Shown: piece after piece, positions 33,291 to 43,364 of the stretch
How positions within the stretch are numbered: the first letter of the stretch is position 1
How the letters are laid out: each line of letters starts with the position of its first letter
Source of the DNA: Rhizobium etli_C
GTDB taxonomy: Bacteria; Pseudomonadota; Alphaproteobacteria; Rhizobiales; Rhizobiaceae
Assembly (NCBI RefSeq): GCF_014198605.1
Contig: NZ_JACIHU010000004.1
DNA: 64,000 nt
Reading direction: 5' to 3' (one strand)
Translations under genes and position numbers: made by a program
Notes under the pieces: generated by a model
Seen by the model: only the letters and a program-made list of their open reading frames with translations
Database searches by the model: none
What the model was told of the DNA's origin: nothing

Positions 33291-34064
33291 TTGACAGTTT
33301 TTTCGAAAAATCGATGGCGGGGCCCGGTGATCCGCCTGCCGAAGACGACTTTCGGTGCATTCATGCTGTTGTTCTGGGCGTGGTGGGGGCTGCTTGCCGT
33401 CTTTCGCGCCTTCCCCGGGATCGACATCTATTTTTCCCAGCTTTTTTTCGTGGGCACCGATTGCGACGCGACGGCCGCTGCCGGGAGCATCTGCGGCGGC
33501 TTTCCCTATCGCGACTCGGGGAACTTCGACCTGCTGCGCACCATCTTCTTCCGCCTCCCCTATGTCGTGGCGATCGTGATGGTGTGGAAACTCATCGAAT
33601 GCTACCGGCAGCACGGCGCAACCTTCAATGCCGAGCGGGCGCGCAAGCTCAAAGTCGCGCTCGGAACGCTGCTGATCGGGCCGGTGCTGCTCGTCAATGT
33701 CATCCTGAAGGAGCATTGGGGCCGGCCGCGGCCGGTGCAGACGGATATTTTCGGCGGCGCCCTGCATTTCGTCGAGGCCGGTTCGCTTGCGGGCAAATGC
33801 GCATCCAACTGCTCCTTTGTCTCCGGCGAGGCGGCGAGCGCCGGCTGGCTGCTTTGCCTGCTGCTCTTCGTTCCGAAATCGCTGCGCTACGTGCTGGTCC
33901 CGCCCGTCGCCGCGATCTCGATCCTGACGCCGGCCATGCGGCTGTCCTTCGGCGCACATTATCTCTCGGACGTGACGCTCGGATGGCTCTCCTCGCTTGT
34001 CGTCTTCGCAGCGCTGCTGGCGTTAACTGAGTCGCAACAGAGCCAAAAAAATTCTGAAATTTGA
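33291..34064 (+). CDS. lpxF: PAP2-family lipid phosphatase, probable lipid A 4'-phosphatase LpxF
   Basis: A 257-residue membrane protein with about six spans. The phosphatase motifs are KEHWGRPRP (K-x6-RP), CSFVSGEAA where others have PSGH, and RLSFGAHYLSD (R-x5-H-x3-D). Its place just before lptF-lptG-lptD and the lack of 4'-phosphate in Rhizobium lipid A favour LpxF, acting on the periplasmic side. The start is uncertain: TTG at 33291 gives the full first helix, GTG near 33326 or ATG 33361 are alternatives. Divergent from pepA. Confidence 0.7.
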   Translation: MTVFSKNRWRGPVIRLPKTTFGAFMLLFWAWWGLLAVFRAFPGIDIYFSQLFFVGTDCDATAAAGSICGGFPYRDSGNFDLLRTIFFRLPYVVAIVMVWKLIECYRQHGATFNAERARKLKVALGTLLIGPVLLVNVILKEHWGRPRPVQTDIFGGALHFVEAGSLAGKCASNCSFVSGEAASAGWLLCLLLFVPKSLRYVLVPPVAAISILTPAMRLSFGAHYLSDVTLGWLSSLVVFAALLALTESQQSQKNSEI

Positions 34065-34164
34065 ATGAATTTTTGACACCTGCTTGTCGCAAAAGCGCGA
34101 CAAAGAGCGTAGAGGGATTCTCCTGCAAGCCGTTTGGGGCCTGCAGGTGCTTTCAAGGGCCGGC

Positions 34165-35346
34165 ATGAAACTACTCGAGACATACATATTGCGGCGCGTC
34201 GGCCAGATGTTTCTCGTGGCGCTCCTGCCCGTGTTGGCGATCATTTGGACGACACAGGTGCTGCAGCGCATCAACCTCGTCACCGACAGCGGCCAGTCGA
34301 TCGGGTCGTTCGCCAAGCTGGCGACGATGATCCTGCCGTCGATCATTCCTGTCGTGCTGCCCTTCGCGCTTGTCATCGCCATCACCCAGACGCTGACGAC
34401 GATGAACAACGATTCCGAGCTGACCGTCATCGACGCGGCCGGGGCACGGCGCAGCATTCTGATCCGCCCGATCCTGCTACTTGCCGCCGTCATCAGCGTC
34501 TTTTCCTTCTTCGTCGACAATATCGTTGAGCCGCGGGCAAAGACCGTGGCGCGCCAGATGATCGCCGAAACCTATGCCGATCTGCTCTCCTCGGTTATCG
34601 AGGAAAAAACCTTCCGCAAGATCGACGAGGGTCTCTATGTGCAGATCTCGAAACGTCTGGCGGGCCGCATGCTGAAAGGCCTGTTCGTCGCCGACGAGCG
34701 GGACCCGGCCTACGAGCTGATCTATTACGCCAAGGAAGGCGCGGTCGATGACACCGGCACGACGCTGATCATGCATGACGGCGAAGTGCACCGCAAAACG
34801 CCTGACGGCAACGTCTCGGTCATCAATTTCGATTCCTATTCCTTCGACCTCTCTGACATGACGGAGAACCGCGGTCAGGCGACCTTGAAAGCCAGCGACC
34901 GCGACCTGTGGTTCCTGTTCAATCCGGATCCGAACGACAAGGACGTTACGATCCGGCCGCAGAGCTATCGCGCCGAACTGCATCGGCGGCTGACGGACTG
35001 GATCCTGCCTGTCGTCTTTGCCCTGTTTTCGCTGGCGATCGCCGGCGATGCGCGGTCGCATCGCGAAGCACGGCTGCATCCGATGGTGAGCGCGCTCGCC
35101 TATGCCTTCGCGTTCCGATGGGCTGCCTTCTACGCGGCGAACCAGATCGACACCGATCCGGAATATATCGTCGTTCTCTACGCCATCCCGATCGTCAGCA
35201 GCATCGTCTCGATCATCTTCCTCAGCATGCACAAGCGGCTGGTCATGCCTTCGTTCATCTGGGAGCGGATATCGGCCTCCTGGAGACGGATGCAGGAACG
35301 ACTGCTTGCCGCGACCAGCAGGTCCGGCGGGGGCGCTGCCCAATGA
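34165..35346 (+). CDS. lptF: LPS export ABC transporter permease LptF
   Basis: A 393-residue inner membrane subunit of the LptB2FG extractor that lifts LPS out of the inner membrane. It has the usual three N-terminal spans (LETYILRRVGQMFLVALLPVL), a periplasmic beta-jellyroll of roughly residues 140-270, and three C-terminal spans. NNDSELTVIDAAGARRS is the LptB-coupling loop. Start ATG 34165; lptG overlaps by 4 nt. Confidence 0.95.
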   Translation: MKLLETYILRRVGQMFLVALLPVLAIIWTTQVLQRINLVTDSGQSIGSFAKLATMILPSIIPVVLPFALVIAITQTLTTMNNDSELTVIDAAGARRSILIRPILLLAAVISVFSFFVDNIVEPRAKTVARQMIAETYADLLSSVIEEKTFRKIDEGLYVQISKRLAGRMLKGLFVADERDPAYELIYYAKEGAVDDTGTTLIMHDGEVHRKTPDGNVSVINFDSYSFDLSDMTENRGQATLKASDRDLWFLFNPDPNDKDVTIRPQSYRAELHRRLTDWILPVVFALFSLAIAGDARSHREARLHPMVSALAYAFAFRWAAFYAANQIDTDPEYIVVLYAIPIVSSIVSIIFLSMHKRLVMPSFIWERISASWRRMQERLLAATSRSGGGAAQ

Positions 35347-36431
35347 TGTTCGGGACATTGTCGCGTTATTTCTTTCGCCGCTACCTGGCGACGACGGGCT
35401 GGTTCCTGATCGGCGTGTCGGCGATCGCCTTCCTCCTCGATTTCAGCGAGACGGCGGGCCGCATGTCCGGCCTGCCCGGCTACACCATCGGCGGCGGCAT
35501 CGTGATGACCGCCGTGCGCCTGCCGCTCATCCTGCAGCAGACGATCCCCTTCATCGCGCTCTTCGTCGGCATGACGGTGCTGATCGGGCTCAATCGAAAA
35601 TATGAGCTCGTCGTCACGCGCGCAGCCGGCATCTCGGTCTGGCAGTTCATGTTTCCCTTCATCGCCGGCTCGCTGGCGCTCGGCCTGCTGACGATGACGG
35701 CGCTCAACCCGCTCGCCGCCTGGGGACAGCGTCAGGCACTGCTCGTCGAATCCGACTGGCGCGGCGAAAATGCGGTTCTGCGCAAGGCACCGCAGATTCC
35801 GTGGCTGCGCCAGATCAGCGGCCGCGACGATGTCATCATCGGCGCCCAGACGGTCCAGGAGAACGGCACCAAGCTGGTCGACGCCGTGTTGATCCATTTC
35901 GATTCAAGCGGCCGAGTCATTCTGAGACAGGATGCCGCCACGGCAAAGTTGGAAGATGGTTACTGGCAGCTTAACGGTGTCGTCGAGCGCAAGCCTGGGG
36001 AAATCCCGCTGCGCAAAGCTTCGGTCCAACTTCGCACCAATCTGAAACAGGATTTCGTCCAGGAGCGGCTGACAGCGCCGGAAACAATTGGTTTCTTTGA
36101 CCTTTCCAACCGCATCGCGGCGGCCAAATCCTTCGGCATCTCGACCAAGGCATTGGAGACGCAATTCAACTCTCTGTTGTCCCAGCCATTGCTGCTGGTG
36201 GCCATGACTCTCATTGCTGCAACAGTGTCCCTAAAATTTAGCCGGTTCAACCAATCCCGCCCCGTGATTCTGGGTGGAATCCTGTCAGGCTTCATGCTTT
36301 ATGTCATCACCGTGCTTGTAAAAGCATTCGGAAGCAGTGGAGTCGTGCCTCCCTTCGTGGCGACCTGGATACCGGTGGTCGTCGCGCTGGCCTTGGGCGC
36401 GACTATTTTGCTTCATCAGGAGGACGGCTAG
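35343..36431 (+). CDS. lptG: LPS export ABC transporter permease LptG
   Basis: The partner of LptF, 362 residues, with the same layout: GTLSRYFFRRYLATTGWFLI at the N terminus, coupling loop NRKYELVVTRAAGISVWQ, a periplasmic domain, and C-terminal spans. The start is a double ATG at 35343/35346, the first overlapping the lptF stop (ATGA). Its TAG overlaps the GTG start of lptD by one base. The ATPase gene lptB is not in this window. Confidence 0.95.
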   Translation: MMFGTLSRYFFRRYLATTGWFLIGVSAIAFLLDFSETAGRMSGLPGYTIGGGIVMTAVRLPLILQQTIPFIALFVGMTVLIGLNRKYELVVTRAAGISVWQFMFPFIAGSLALGLLTMTALNPLAAWGQRQALLVESDWRGENAVLRKAPQIPWLRQISGRDDVIIGAQTVQENGTKLVDAVLIHFDSSGRVILRQDAATAKLEDGYWQLNGVVERKPGEIPLRKASVQLRTNLKQDFVQERLTAPETIGFFDLSNRIAAAKSFGISTKALETQFNSLLSQPLLLVAMTLIAATVSLKFSRFNQSRPVILGGILSGFMLYVITVLVKAFGSSGVVPPFVATWIPVVVALALGATILLHQEDG

Positions 36432-38761
36432 TGGCGGTAGGCGACCGCAAGTATTTTAGTAAACAACTGGTTGCCCTGCTTGTCGGTGCGGCTCTATGTT
36501 CCTATTTCGGCAGCGCCCCGGCCTCCTACGGCCAGGCCAGCACGCCTGAGCAAAATATCGAGAATAAGATTCCCGAAGGGGCCAAGCTTCTGCTTTCGGC
36601 CAACGAACTCGTCTATAACCGTGACGCCGAGATCGTCTCGGCGGTCGGCGGCGTGCAGATCAACTATGGCGGCTACAAAATGGTCGCGCAGAAGGTCGAG
36701 TACAATCAGAAGACCGGCCGGATGATGGCGATCGGCAATGTCGAGCTCGTCAGCCCGGACGGCAACCGCATCTATGCCGACAACCTAGACGTGACCGACA
36801 ATTTTGCCGACGGGTTCCTGAACTCGCTGCGCATCGAGACCTCCGACAATACGCGTATCGTCGCCGAAAGCGGCGAGCGTGTCGGCGGCACGAAGATGAT
36901 TCTCAACAAGGGCGTCTACACCGCCTGCCTTCCCTGCGCCGAAGATCCGAAGCGTGCGCCCTTCTGGCAGGTCAAGGCCAAGCGCGTGATCCAGAACGGC
37001 GAGACCCACACGATCCGTCTGGAGCGGGCCCGCTTCGAGCTGCTCGGTTACCCGATTGCCTTCGTGCCGTTCATCGAGGTTCCCGACAATACGGTGAAGC
37101 GCAAGTCCGGCTTCCTGTTCCCGACGATGAGCCTGTCGCAGAATCTCGGCTTCGGTCTTTCCATTCCTTATTATTACGTGATCTCGCCGAGCATGGATGC
37201 TACGGTCACCGCAACCGGCTACACGGCCCAGGGCTTCCTCGTCGAGGGCGAATTCCGTCAGCGCTTCGAAAACGGCACGCATATCCTGCGTGTCGCCGGC
37301 ATCGACCAAGCGAGCCCGGGCAATTTCAGCTCCGGTACCAGCGATGCCGAAGCCGATCAGCGTGGCATGGTGGCGTCAAAGGCGGAGTTCCGCATCAATC
37401 CCCGCTGGACGTTCGGCTGGGACGTCATGATGCAGAGCGACAACAATTTCTCGAAGACCTACAAGCTTCGCGGCCTGAGCGGCACGGATCGCACGAACCA
37501 GATCTACCTGACCGGGCTCGGCAAACGGAATTATTTCGACATGCGGGCGTTTTATTTCGACGTCCAGGATGCCGACCGCACGAACACCGCCGAAAAACAG
37601 CAGGCGATCGTCTATCCCGCGCTCGATTATCATTATGTAGCCCCCCAGCCGCTCGCAGGCGGCGAACTGTCCGCGGATGTCAATCTGACGAATATTTCGC
37701 GCACGCATGACGACTTCTATACTGTCGACGGATTCGACCGCTTCCGCGGCCTGAAGGGCCAGACGTCGCGCCTGACCGCCGAACTTCAGTGGAAACGCAC
37801 CTACGTCACGCCGACCGGCCTGGTGATCACACCGCTTCTGGCCGCGCGCGGCGACGCTTTCGCGCTGAACATGAACGATCCGACCGGTTACGCCGGCCAT
37901 TACCTTGACGACAATTCCGCCACCCGTTCGATGCTCACCGCCGGGCTGGAAGTGCGTTATCCAATTCTGATGACGACGGAAAACAGCACCCATATCCTCG
38001 AGCCGATCGCGCAGATTTATGCCCGTCCCGACGAGCAACTCGCCGGCCGGCTGCCGAACGAGGATGCGCAAAGCTTCGTCTTCGATGCCACGTCGCTTTT
38101 CGACCGCGACAAGTTCTCAGGCTACGACCGTATTGAAGGCGGCACCCGCGCCAATGTCGGCGTCCAGTATACCGGGACTTTCGACAGCGGCTACAAGCTG
38201 CACGGCATCTTCGGCCAGTCTTACCAGATCGCCGGCCAGAACTCGTTCGCGACCGACGACCTCGTCAATGTCGGCGCGGATTCGGGCCTCGAAACCGATC
38301 GCTCCGATTATGTCGGCCTCGGCGGCGTCGAAACGCCATACGGTGTGTCCGTCGCCGCTTCCTACCGTCTCGACGAGAAGGATTTCGAGTTCCGGCGCGG
38401 CGACCTGACGACGGCCTACCAGAACGACACCTTCCAGACGCAGGTGACCTACACCCATCTCAGCGCCCAGCCGGCCTATGGCTTCGCCGAGGACAACGAC
38501 GAGATCCAGACCAGCAGCAGAGTCAAGTTCAAGGACTACTGGTCGATCTTCGGCGGCATTGCTTGGGATCTGAACAATGATGTGATTAGCCGCCGGACGC
38601 TCGGCCTTTCCTATGAGGACGAATGCACGATCTTCACGATCGCCTATACGGACAGCAGGGATTCCGAGGACGAGTCGGCAAGCGACTGGACGATCGGCGC
38701 GCGGCTGACGTTCCGCACGCTCGGCGACATCAAGATCGGCTCAGATACCCTCTCCAACTAG
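36431..38761 (+). CDS. lptD: LPS assembly outer membrane protein LptD
   Basis: The 776-residue beta-barrel that places LPS in the outer leaflet. There is a signal peptide with an unusual start (MAVGDRKYFSKQLVALLVGAALCSYF), an OstA/LptA-like domain (LLLSANELVYNRDAEIVSAVGGVQ), and the LptD barrel. Cys pairs are CLPC (about residues 166-169) and DECTIF near the C terminus, which could form the interdomain disulfides. GTG start at 36431 shares one base with the lptG stop, so lptF-lptG-lptD are translated as one unit. Confidence 0.95.
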   Translation: MAVGDRKYFSKQLVALLVGAALCSYFGSAPASYGQASTPEQNIENKIPEGAKLLLSANELVYNRDAEIVSAVGGVQINYGGYKMVAQKVEYNQKTGRMMAIGNVELVSPDGNRIYADNLDVTDNFADGFLNSLRIETSDNTRIVAESGERVGGTKMILNKGVYTACLPCAEDPKRAPFWQVKAKRVIQNGETHTIRLERARFELLGYPIAFVPFIEVPDNTVKRKSGFLFPTMSLSQNLGFGLSIPYYYVISPSMDATVTATGYTAQGFLVEGEFRQRFENGTHILRVAGIDQASPGNFSSGTSDAEADQRGMVASKAEFRINPRWTFGWDVMMQSDNNFSKTYKLRGLSGTDRTNQIYLTGLGKRNYFDMRAFYFDVQDADRTNTAEKQQAIVYPALDYHYVAPQPLAGGELSADVNLTNISRTHDDFYTVDGFDRFRGLKGQTSRLTAELQWKRTYVTPTGLVITPLLAARGDAFALNMNDPTGYAGHYLDDNSATRSMLTAGLEVRYPILMTTENSTHILEPIAQIYARPDEQLAGRLPNEDAQSFVFDATSLFDRDKFSGYDRIEGGTRANVGVQYTGTFDSGYKLHGIFGQSYQIAGQNSFATDDLVNVGADSGLETDRSDYVGLGGVETPYGVSVAASYRLDEKDFEFRRGDLTTAYQNDTFQTQVTYTHLSAQPAYGFAEDNDEIQTSSRVKFKDYWSIFGGIAWDLNNDVISRRTLGLSYEDECTIFTIAYTDSRDSEDESASDWTIGARLTFRTLGDIKIGSDTLSN

Positions 38762-38943
38762 CGGCGGACGGCATAAACATGGCCTCAAGTCATTCTTTCG
38801 CCGTAAGCCTGTGCAGGACATTGCCGCCAGCCGATATCTGAGGCATAGGGGATTCGCGCCGTGAGGAAGCGATTTCCGCGTGTCTCGCACTGTGGTAAGA
38901 ACGCCGCGAACACCGTCTCGCGGCGCCATTGGGAGGTCAACAG

Positions 38944-39888
38944 ATGATTGACGCGAAAAAAGCCATAACCGCCTTTCTCGCCAGCGCAGCACTTGCCTTG
39001 CTGACGAGTCTTGCGGGCCCGGCGCTGGCGGCCAGCGAAGTGCAGGCCGTGGTGAACGGCACTGCCATCACCAGCGGCGATGTCGCCAAGCGGCAGGCCT
39101 TCCTGCGCCTGCAGCATACGAAGGCCGATGCCAAGACCGCCAAGGAGCAGTTGATCGACGAAACGCTCAAGCGGCAGGAGGTCGCCCGCGTCCGTATGTC
39201 GGTTTCGCAGCAGGACGTCGATGCGTCTTTCGCGCGCTTTTCCGCCGGCAACAAGCTTTCCGTCGAGCAGATGTCGCAGATCCTCGACCGCGCCGGCGTC
39301 GGCGTCGACCATTTCAAGGGCTTCATCGCCGTGCAGATGAGCTGGCCGCGTGTCGTCAATGCGCGTTACGGCTCGACCTCGCGGCTGTCGAATTACGATC
39401 TCGTCTCGCGCATGATGCAGAACAACAAGCAGAAGCCGGTGACGACGGAATATATGCTGCAGCAGATCATCTTCGTCATCCCGCAGGCCAAGCGCGCCGC
39501 CATCACCGGCAAGCGCAAGGGCGAGGCCGAGGCGTCGCGCTCGAAATTCCCCGGCTGCGACCAGGCAAAGGTCTTTGCTGCAACGATGCGCGATGTCGCC
39601 GTGCGCGACCTCGGCCGCATGCTCGCCCCCGAAATCCCGCCGGATTGGAAGCCTCTGGTCGAGCAGGCCAAGGGCAACACGACCGGCACGCGCGTCACCG
39701 ACAAGGGTGTCGAATATCTGGCGATCTGCAGCCAACGCCAGGTTTCCGACGACCAGGCCGCTGAAATGGTCTTCCGCCAGGAGGATCTCGACAAGTCCAA
39801 GGCCGCCAAGAATGGTCCGCCGGAAAACGAGAACAGCAAGAAATATCTGGATGAACTGCGCAAGAAGGCGCAGATCGCCTATCGCTGA
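38944..39888 (+). CDS. SurA-type periplasmic chaperone
   Basis: A 314-residue protein with a signal peptide (LLTSLAGPALAA, cut about residue 32) and a SurA N-terminal chaperone domain (VQAVVNGTAITSGDVAKRQAFL, QLIDETLKRQEVARVRMSVS). I see no clear parvulin PPIase domain; the rest is helical with a Lys-rich tail. It likely guards outer membrane proteins including LptD, whose gene is 182 nt upstream. GGAGG precedes the ATG at 38944. The next gene, pdxA, starts 6 nt after its stop. Confidence 0.82.
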   Translation: MIDAKKAITAFLASAALALLTSLAGPALAASEVQAVVNGTAITSGDVAKRQAFLRLQHTKADAKTAKEQLIDETLKRQEVARVRMSVSQQDVDASFARFSAGNKLSVEQMSQILDRAGVGVDHFKGFIAVQMSWPRVVNARYGSTSRLSNYDLVSRMMQNNKQKPVTTEYMLQQIIFVIPQAKRAAITGKRKGEAEASRSKFPGCDQAKVFAATMRDVAVRDLGRMLAPEIPPDWKPLVEQAKGNTTGTRVTDKGVEYLAICSQRQVSDDQAAEMVFRQEDLDKSKAAKNGPPENENSKKYLDELRKKAQIAYR

Positions 39889-39894
39889 CCGACG

Positions 39895-40923
39895 ATGGCT
39901 ATACCGTTCTCACGGCCGCTTGCGCTGAGCCAGGGCGATCCCGCCGGCATCGGGCCGGATATCACTCTGATGGCCTGGCTCCGGCGGCGTGAACTCGGGC
40001 TCCCGCCTTCTTTCCTGATCGGCGATCCTGATGTCTTGGCCTTGCGAGCCCGCCAGCTCAACCTGGCGGTTTCCATCCGTGAGATCGACAGGGCCGACGA
40101 GGCCACCGGCATATTTGCCGATGCACTGCCGGTCATGAGCGTGCCAGTTGGTATTGAGGTCGTGGCCGGCGAGCCGCATGTGGCAACTGCGAAAGGCACG
40201 ATCGCGGCAATTGAGAAAGCCGTATCGCTTGTCATCGGCGGCGAGGCGCTCGCAGTCGTCACCAATCCGATCGCCAAGGCCGTGCTCTACGAGGCGGGCT
40301 TCCGCTTTCCGGGCCATACCGAATTTCTCGCCGATCTCGCCGCCAGCGCAACCGGCAGGCCGGTGACCCCTGTCATGATGCTGTCCGGACCGAAGCTCCG
40401 GGCCATTCCCGTCACCATTCACATTCCGTTGCGGGAGGTGCCGCAGGCGCTGACGGGCGAATTGGTCATGGAAACCTGCCGGATCGCTCACGAAGATCTG
40501 AGGCAGCGCTTCGGCATCGATGCGCCGCGGCTCGCCGTTGCCGGCCTCAATCCGCATGCCGGCGAAACCGGAACGATCGGCAGGGAAGACGAGGATGTCA
40601 TCCGCCCGGCCATCGAGCGCCTGCGCGACGAGGGCATCGACGCTATCGGCCCCCTGCCCTCCGATACGATGTTTCATGACGAGGCGCGGGCGCGATACGA
40701 TGTCGCCATCTGCATGTATCACGATCAGGCTCTGATCCCCGCCAAGGCCCTCGGTTTCGACGACAGCGTCAACGTCACGCTCGGACTTCCCTTCGTGCGC
40801 ACCTCGCCGGATCACGGCACCGCTTTCGGCATTGCCGGCAAAGGGCTGGCGCGCGAGCAGAGCCTCGTTGCGGCACTGAAGCTCGCCTTCCAGCTCGGCC
40901 GCACTTGGGAAAGCCGCCGCTGA
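39895..40923 (+). CDS. pdxA: 4-hydroxythreonine-4-phosphate dehydrogenase
   Basis: Oxidises 4-phosphohydroxy-L-threonine in pyridoxal 5'-phosphate synthesis. The 342-residue protein starts PLALSQGDPAGIGPDITL and has the metal-binding GLNPHAGETGTIG and YHDQALIPAKALGFDDSVNVTLGLPFVRTSPDHGTAF blocks, residue for residue as in PdxA. It lies in the common surA-pdxA-rsmA order. Its TGA shares one base with the rsmA ATG. Confidence 0.97.
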   Translation: MAIPFSRPLALSQGDPAGIGPDITLMAWLRRRELGLPPSFLIGDPDVLALRARQLNLAVSIREIDRADEATGIFADALPVMSVPVGIEVVAGEPHVATAKGTIAAIEKAVSLVIGGEALAVVTNPIAKAVLYEAGFRFPGHTEFLADLAASATGRPVTPVMMLSGPKLRAIPVTIHIPLREVPQALTGELVMETCRIAHEDLRQRFGIDAPRLAVAGLNPHAGETGTIGREDEDVIRPAIERLRDEGIDAIGPLPSDTMFHDEARARYDVAICMYHDQALIPAKALGFDDSVNVTLGLPFVRTSPDHGTAFGIAGKGLAREQSLVAALKLAFQLGRTWESRR

Positions 40924-41750
40924 TGGCAGCACTCGATGGCCTGCCGCCACTTCGCGACGTCATCCAGCGTCACGGCCTTGATGCGCGCAAAGCGCTCGGG
41001 CAGAACTTCCTGCTGGACCTGAACCTGACACAGAAGGTCGCCCGCACGGCGGGCGGGCTCGAAGAAGCGACCGTGATCGAGGTCGGCCCTGGTCCCGGCG
41101 GGCTGACACGGGCGATCCTGGCGCTCGGCGCCAAAAAGGTGATCGCTGTCGAGCGCGACGCGCGATGCCTGCCGGCGCTCGCCGAGATCGCCGATCACTA
41201 TCCGGGCCGGCTGGAGGTGATCGAAGGCGATGCGCTGAAGACGGATTTCGAGTCCCTGGCGCCGGAAGGCCCGGTCAAGATCATCGCCAACCTGCCCTAT
41301 AATGTCGGCACGCAGCTGCTGGTCAACTGGCTGCTGCCGGGAGCCTGGCCGCCGTTCTGGCAGTCGCTGACGCTGATGTTTCAGAAGGAAGTCGGCGAGC
41401 GTATCGTCGCCGGCGAGGACGATGACCATTACGGCCGTCTCGGCGTGCTCTGCGGCTGGCGGACCGAGGCACGCATGGCCTTCGACGTGTCGCCGCAAGC
41501 CTTCACGCCGCCGCCGAAGGTGACGTCGACGGTGGTGCATCTGACGCCCCGGGAAAATCCCATCCCCTGCTCCGTCGCCAATCTGGAAAAGGTGACGCAG
41601 GCCGCCTTCGGCCAGCGCCGCAAGATGCTGCGCCAGAGCCTGAAGCCACTCGGCGGCGAAAGCCTGCTCGTCAAGGCCGGGATCGATCCGGCGCGGCGGG
41701 CGGAGACGTTGTCCGTCGAGGAGTTCTGCCTTCTGGCAAACAGCCTTTAA
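40923..41750 (+). CDS. rsmA: 16S rRNA dimethyladenosine transferase
   Basis: Dimethylates A1518 and A1519 of 16S rRNA during 30S assembly. The 275-residue protein has KALGQNFLLDLNL, the SAM loop IEVGPGPGGLTRAIL, catalytic NLPYNV, and the C-terminal domain with FGQRRKMLRQSLK. ATG at 40923 overlaps pdxA by one base. It converges with gmk, 44 nt away. Confidence 0.97.
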   Translation: MAALDGLPPLRDVIQRHGLDARKALGQNFLLDLNLTQKVARTAGGLEEATVIEVGPGPGGLTRAILALGAKKVIAVERDARCLPALAEIADHYPGRLEVIEGDALKTDFESLAPEGPVKIIANLPYNVGTQLLVNWLLPGAWPPFWQSLTLMFQKEVGERIVAGEDDDHYGRLGVLCGWRTEARMAFDVSPQAFTPPPKVTSTVVHLTPRENPIPCSVANLEKVTQAAFGQRRKMLRQSLKPLGGESLLVKAGIDPARRAETLSVEEFCLLANSL

Positions 41751-41794
41751 AGCGCCCTCAACCGCTGCGCAGCTTTGCGCGATATGCTTTTAAT

Positions 41795-42457
<663 letters not shown>

Positions 42458-42460
42458 GTC

Positions 42461-43348
42461 TTACTCCAAATTCTGGACCTGCTCGCGGAACTGGTCGATC
42501 ACGACTTTCAGCTCGATGCCGGCGGCGGTAACCGCCGAGGCATTCGACTTCGAGCAGATGGTATTCGATTCGCGGTTAAATTCCTGTGCAAGGAAGTCCA
42601 GCCGGCGTCCGGCAGGCCCGCCTTTCACCAGGAGATCTCGCGCTGCGGCGACATGCGCCTTCAGGCGGTCGATTTCCTCGCGCAGATCCGCCTTGGTCGC
42701 CAACAGCGCGGCTTCGGCATGCAGCCTGTCGCGGTCGAGCGCAGCCATGCCGTCCATCAGCAAGGCGACCTGAGCCACCAGCCGGGAGGCGATCTCCTGC
42801 GGCGAGCGCGAGGGATCCGTCTCGATCGTCCGCGTCAGGCCCTCGATCGTTGCGACATGATCGAGAAGAATGCGGGAGAGTGCTGCCCCTTCCTGTTCGC
42901 GCATCGCCCGGAGATCGGCAAGCGCGGCCATGAGGCCGGCGGCAATATCGGCATCCCGGGCGGCCAGCGCCTCCTCGCCATCCTCGCCCTCGCGGAACTC
43001 GACGATGCCGCGCACCAGAAGCAGCGTATCGAGCTTCAGCGGCGCCGGATCGATCACGTCCAGCAGTTGCTCGCGCATGGCCAGCACGGCGGCGAGCGCC
43101 TGCCTGTTCAGCACCGCCTCGAAACGGTTCTCGTCGGCGGTGACCGACAGCGAAGCCTGCAGGTTGCCGCGGCTGAAACTTTCGCCGGCAAGGCGGCGGA
43201 CCTCCGCTTCCATGCGTTCAAGGCCGGGCGGCAGGCGCAGGCGCAGGTCGAAGCCCTTGCCGTTGACCGAGCGCAATTCCCATGCCCAGCGCCAGCGGCC
43301 GCTCGTTCCCTCACGCCGCGCAAAACCGGTCATGGACTGCAAAGCCAT
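42461..43348 (-). CDS. YicC family endoribonuclease-like protein
   Basis: A 295-residue YicC protein, a family linked to RNA decay and stress growth. It begins ALQSMTGFARREG and ends DLLVKGGPAGRRLDFLAQEFNREsNT with KVVIDQFREQVQNLE, both conserved blocks of YicC. ATG at 43348 is set by that N terminus; the frame extends further upstream only as an antisense shadow of mltG. 16 nt after mltG and 3 nt before gmk. Confidence 0.93.
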   Translation of the reverse strand: MALQSMTGFARREGTSGRWRWAWELRSVNGKGFDLRLRLPPGLERMEAEVRRLAGESFSRGNLQASLSVTADENRFEAVLNRQALAAVLAMREQLLDVIDPAPLKLDTLLLVRGIVEFREGEDGEEALAARDADIAAGLMAALADLRAMREQEGAALSRILLDHVATIEGLTRTIETDPSRSPQEIASRLVAQVALLMDGMAALDRDRLHAEAALLATKADLREEIDRLKAHVAAARDLLVKGGPAGRRLDFLAQEFNRESNTICSKSNASAVTAAGIELKVVIDQFREQVQNLE

Positions 43349-43364
43349 GCGAGCCTCCCGAAAT

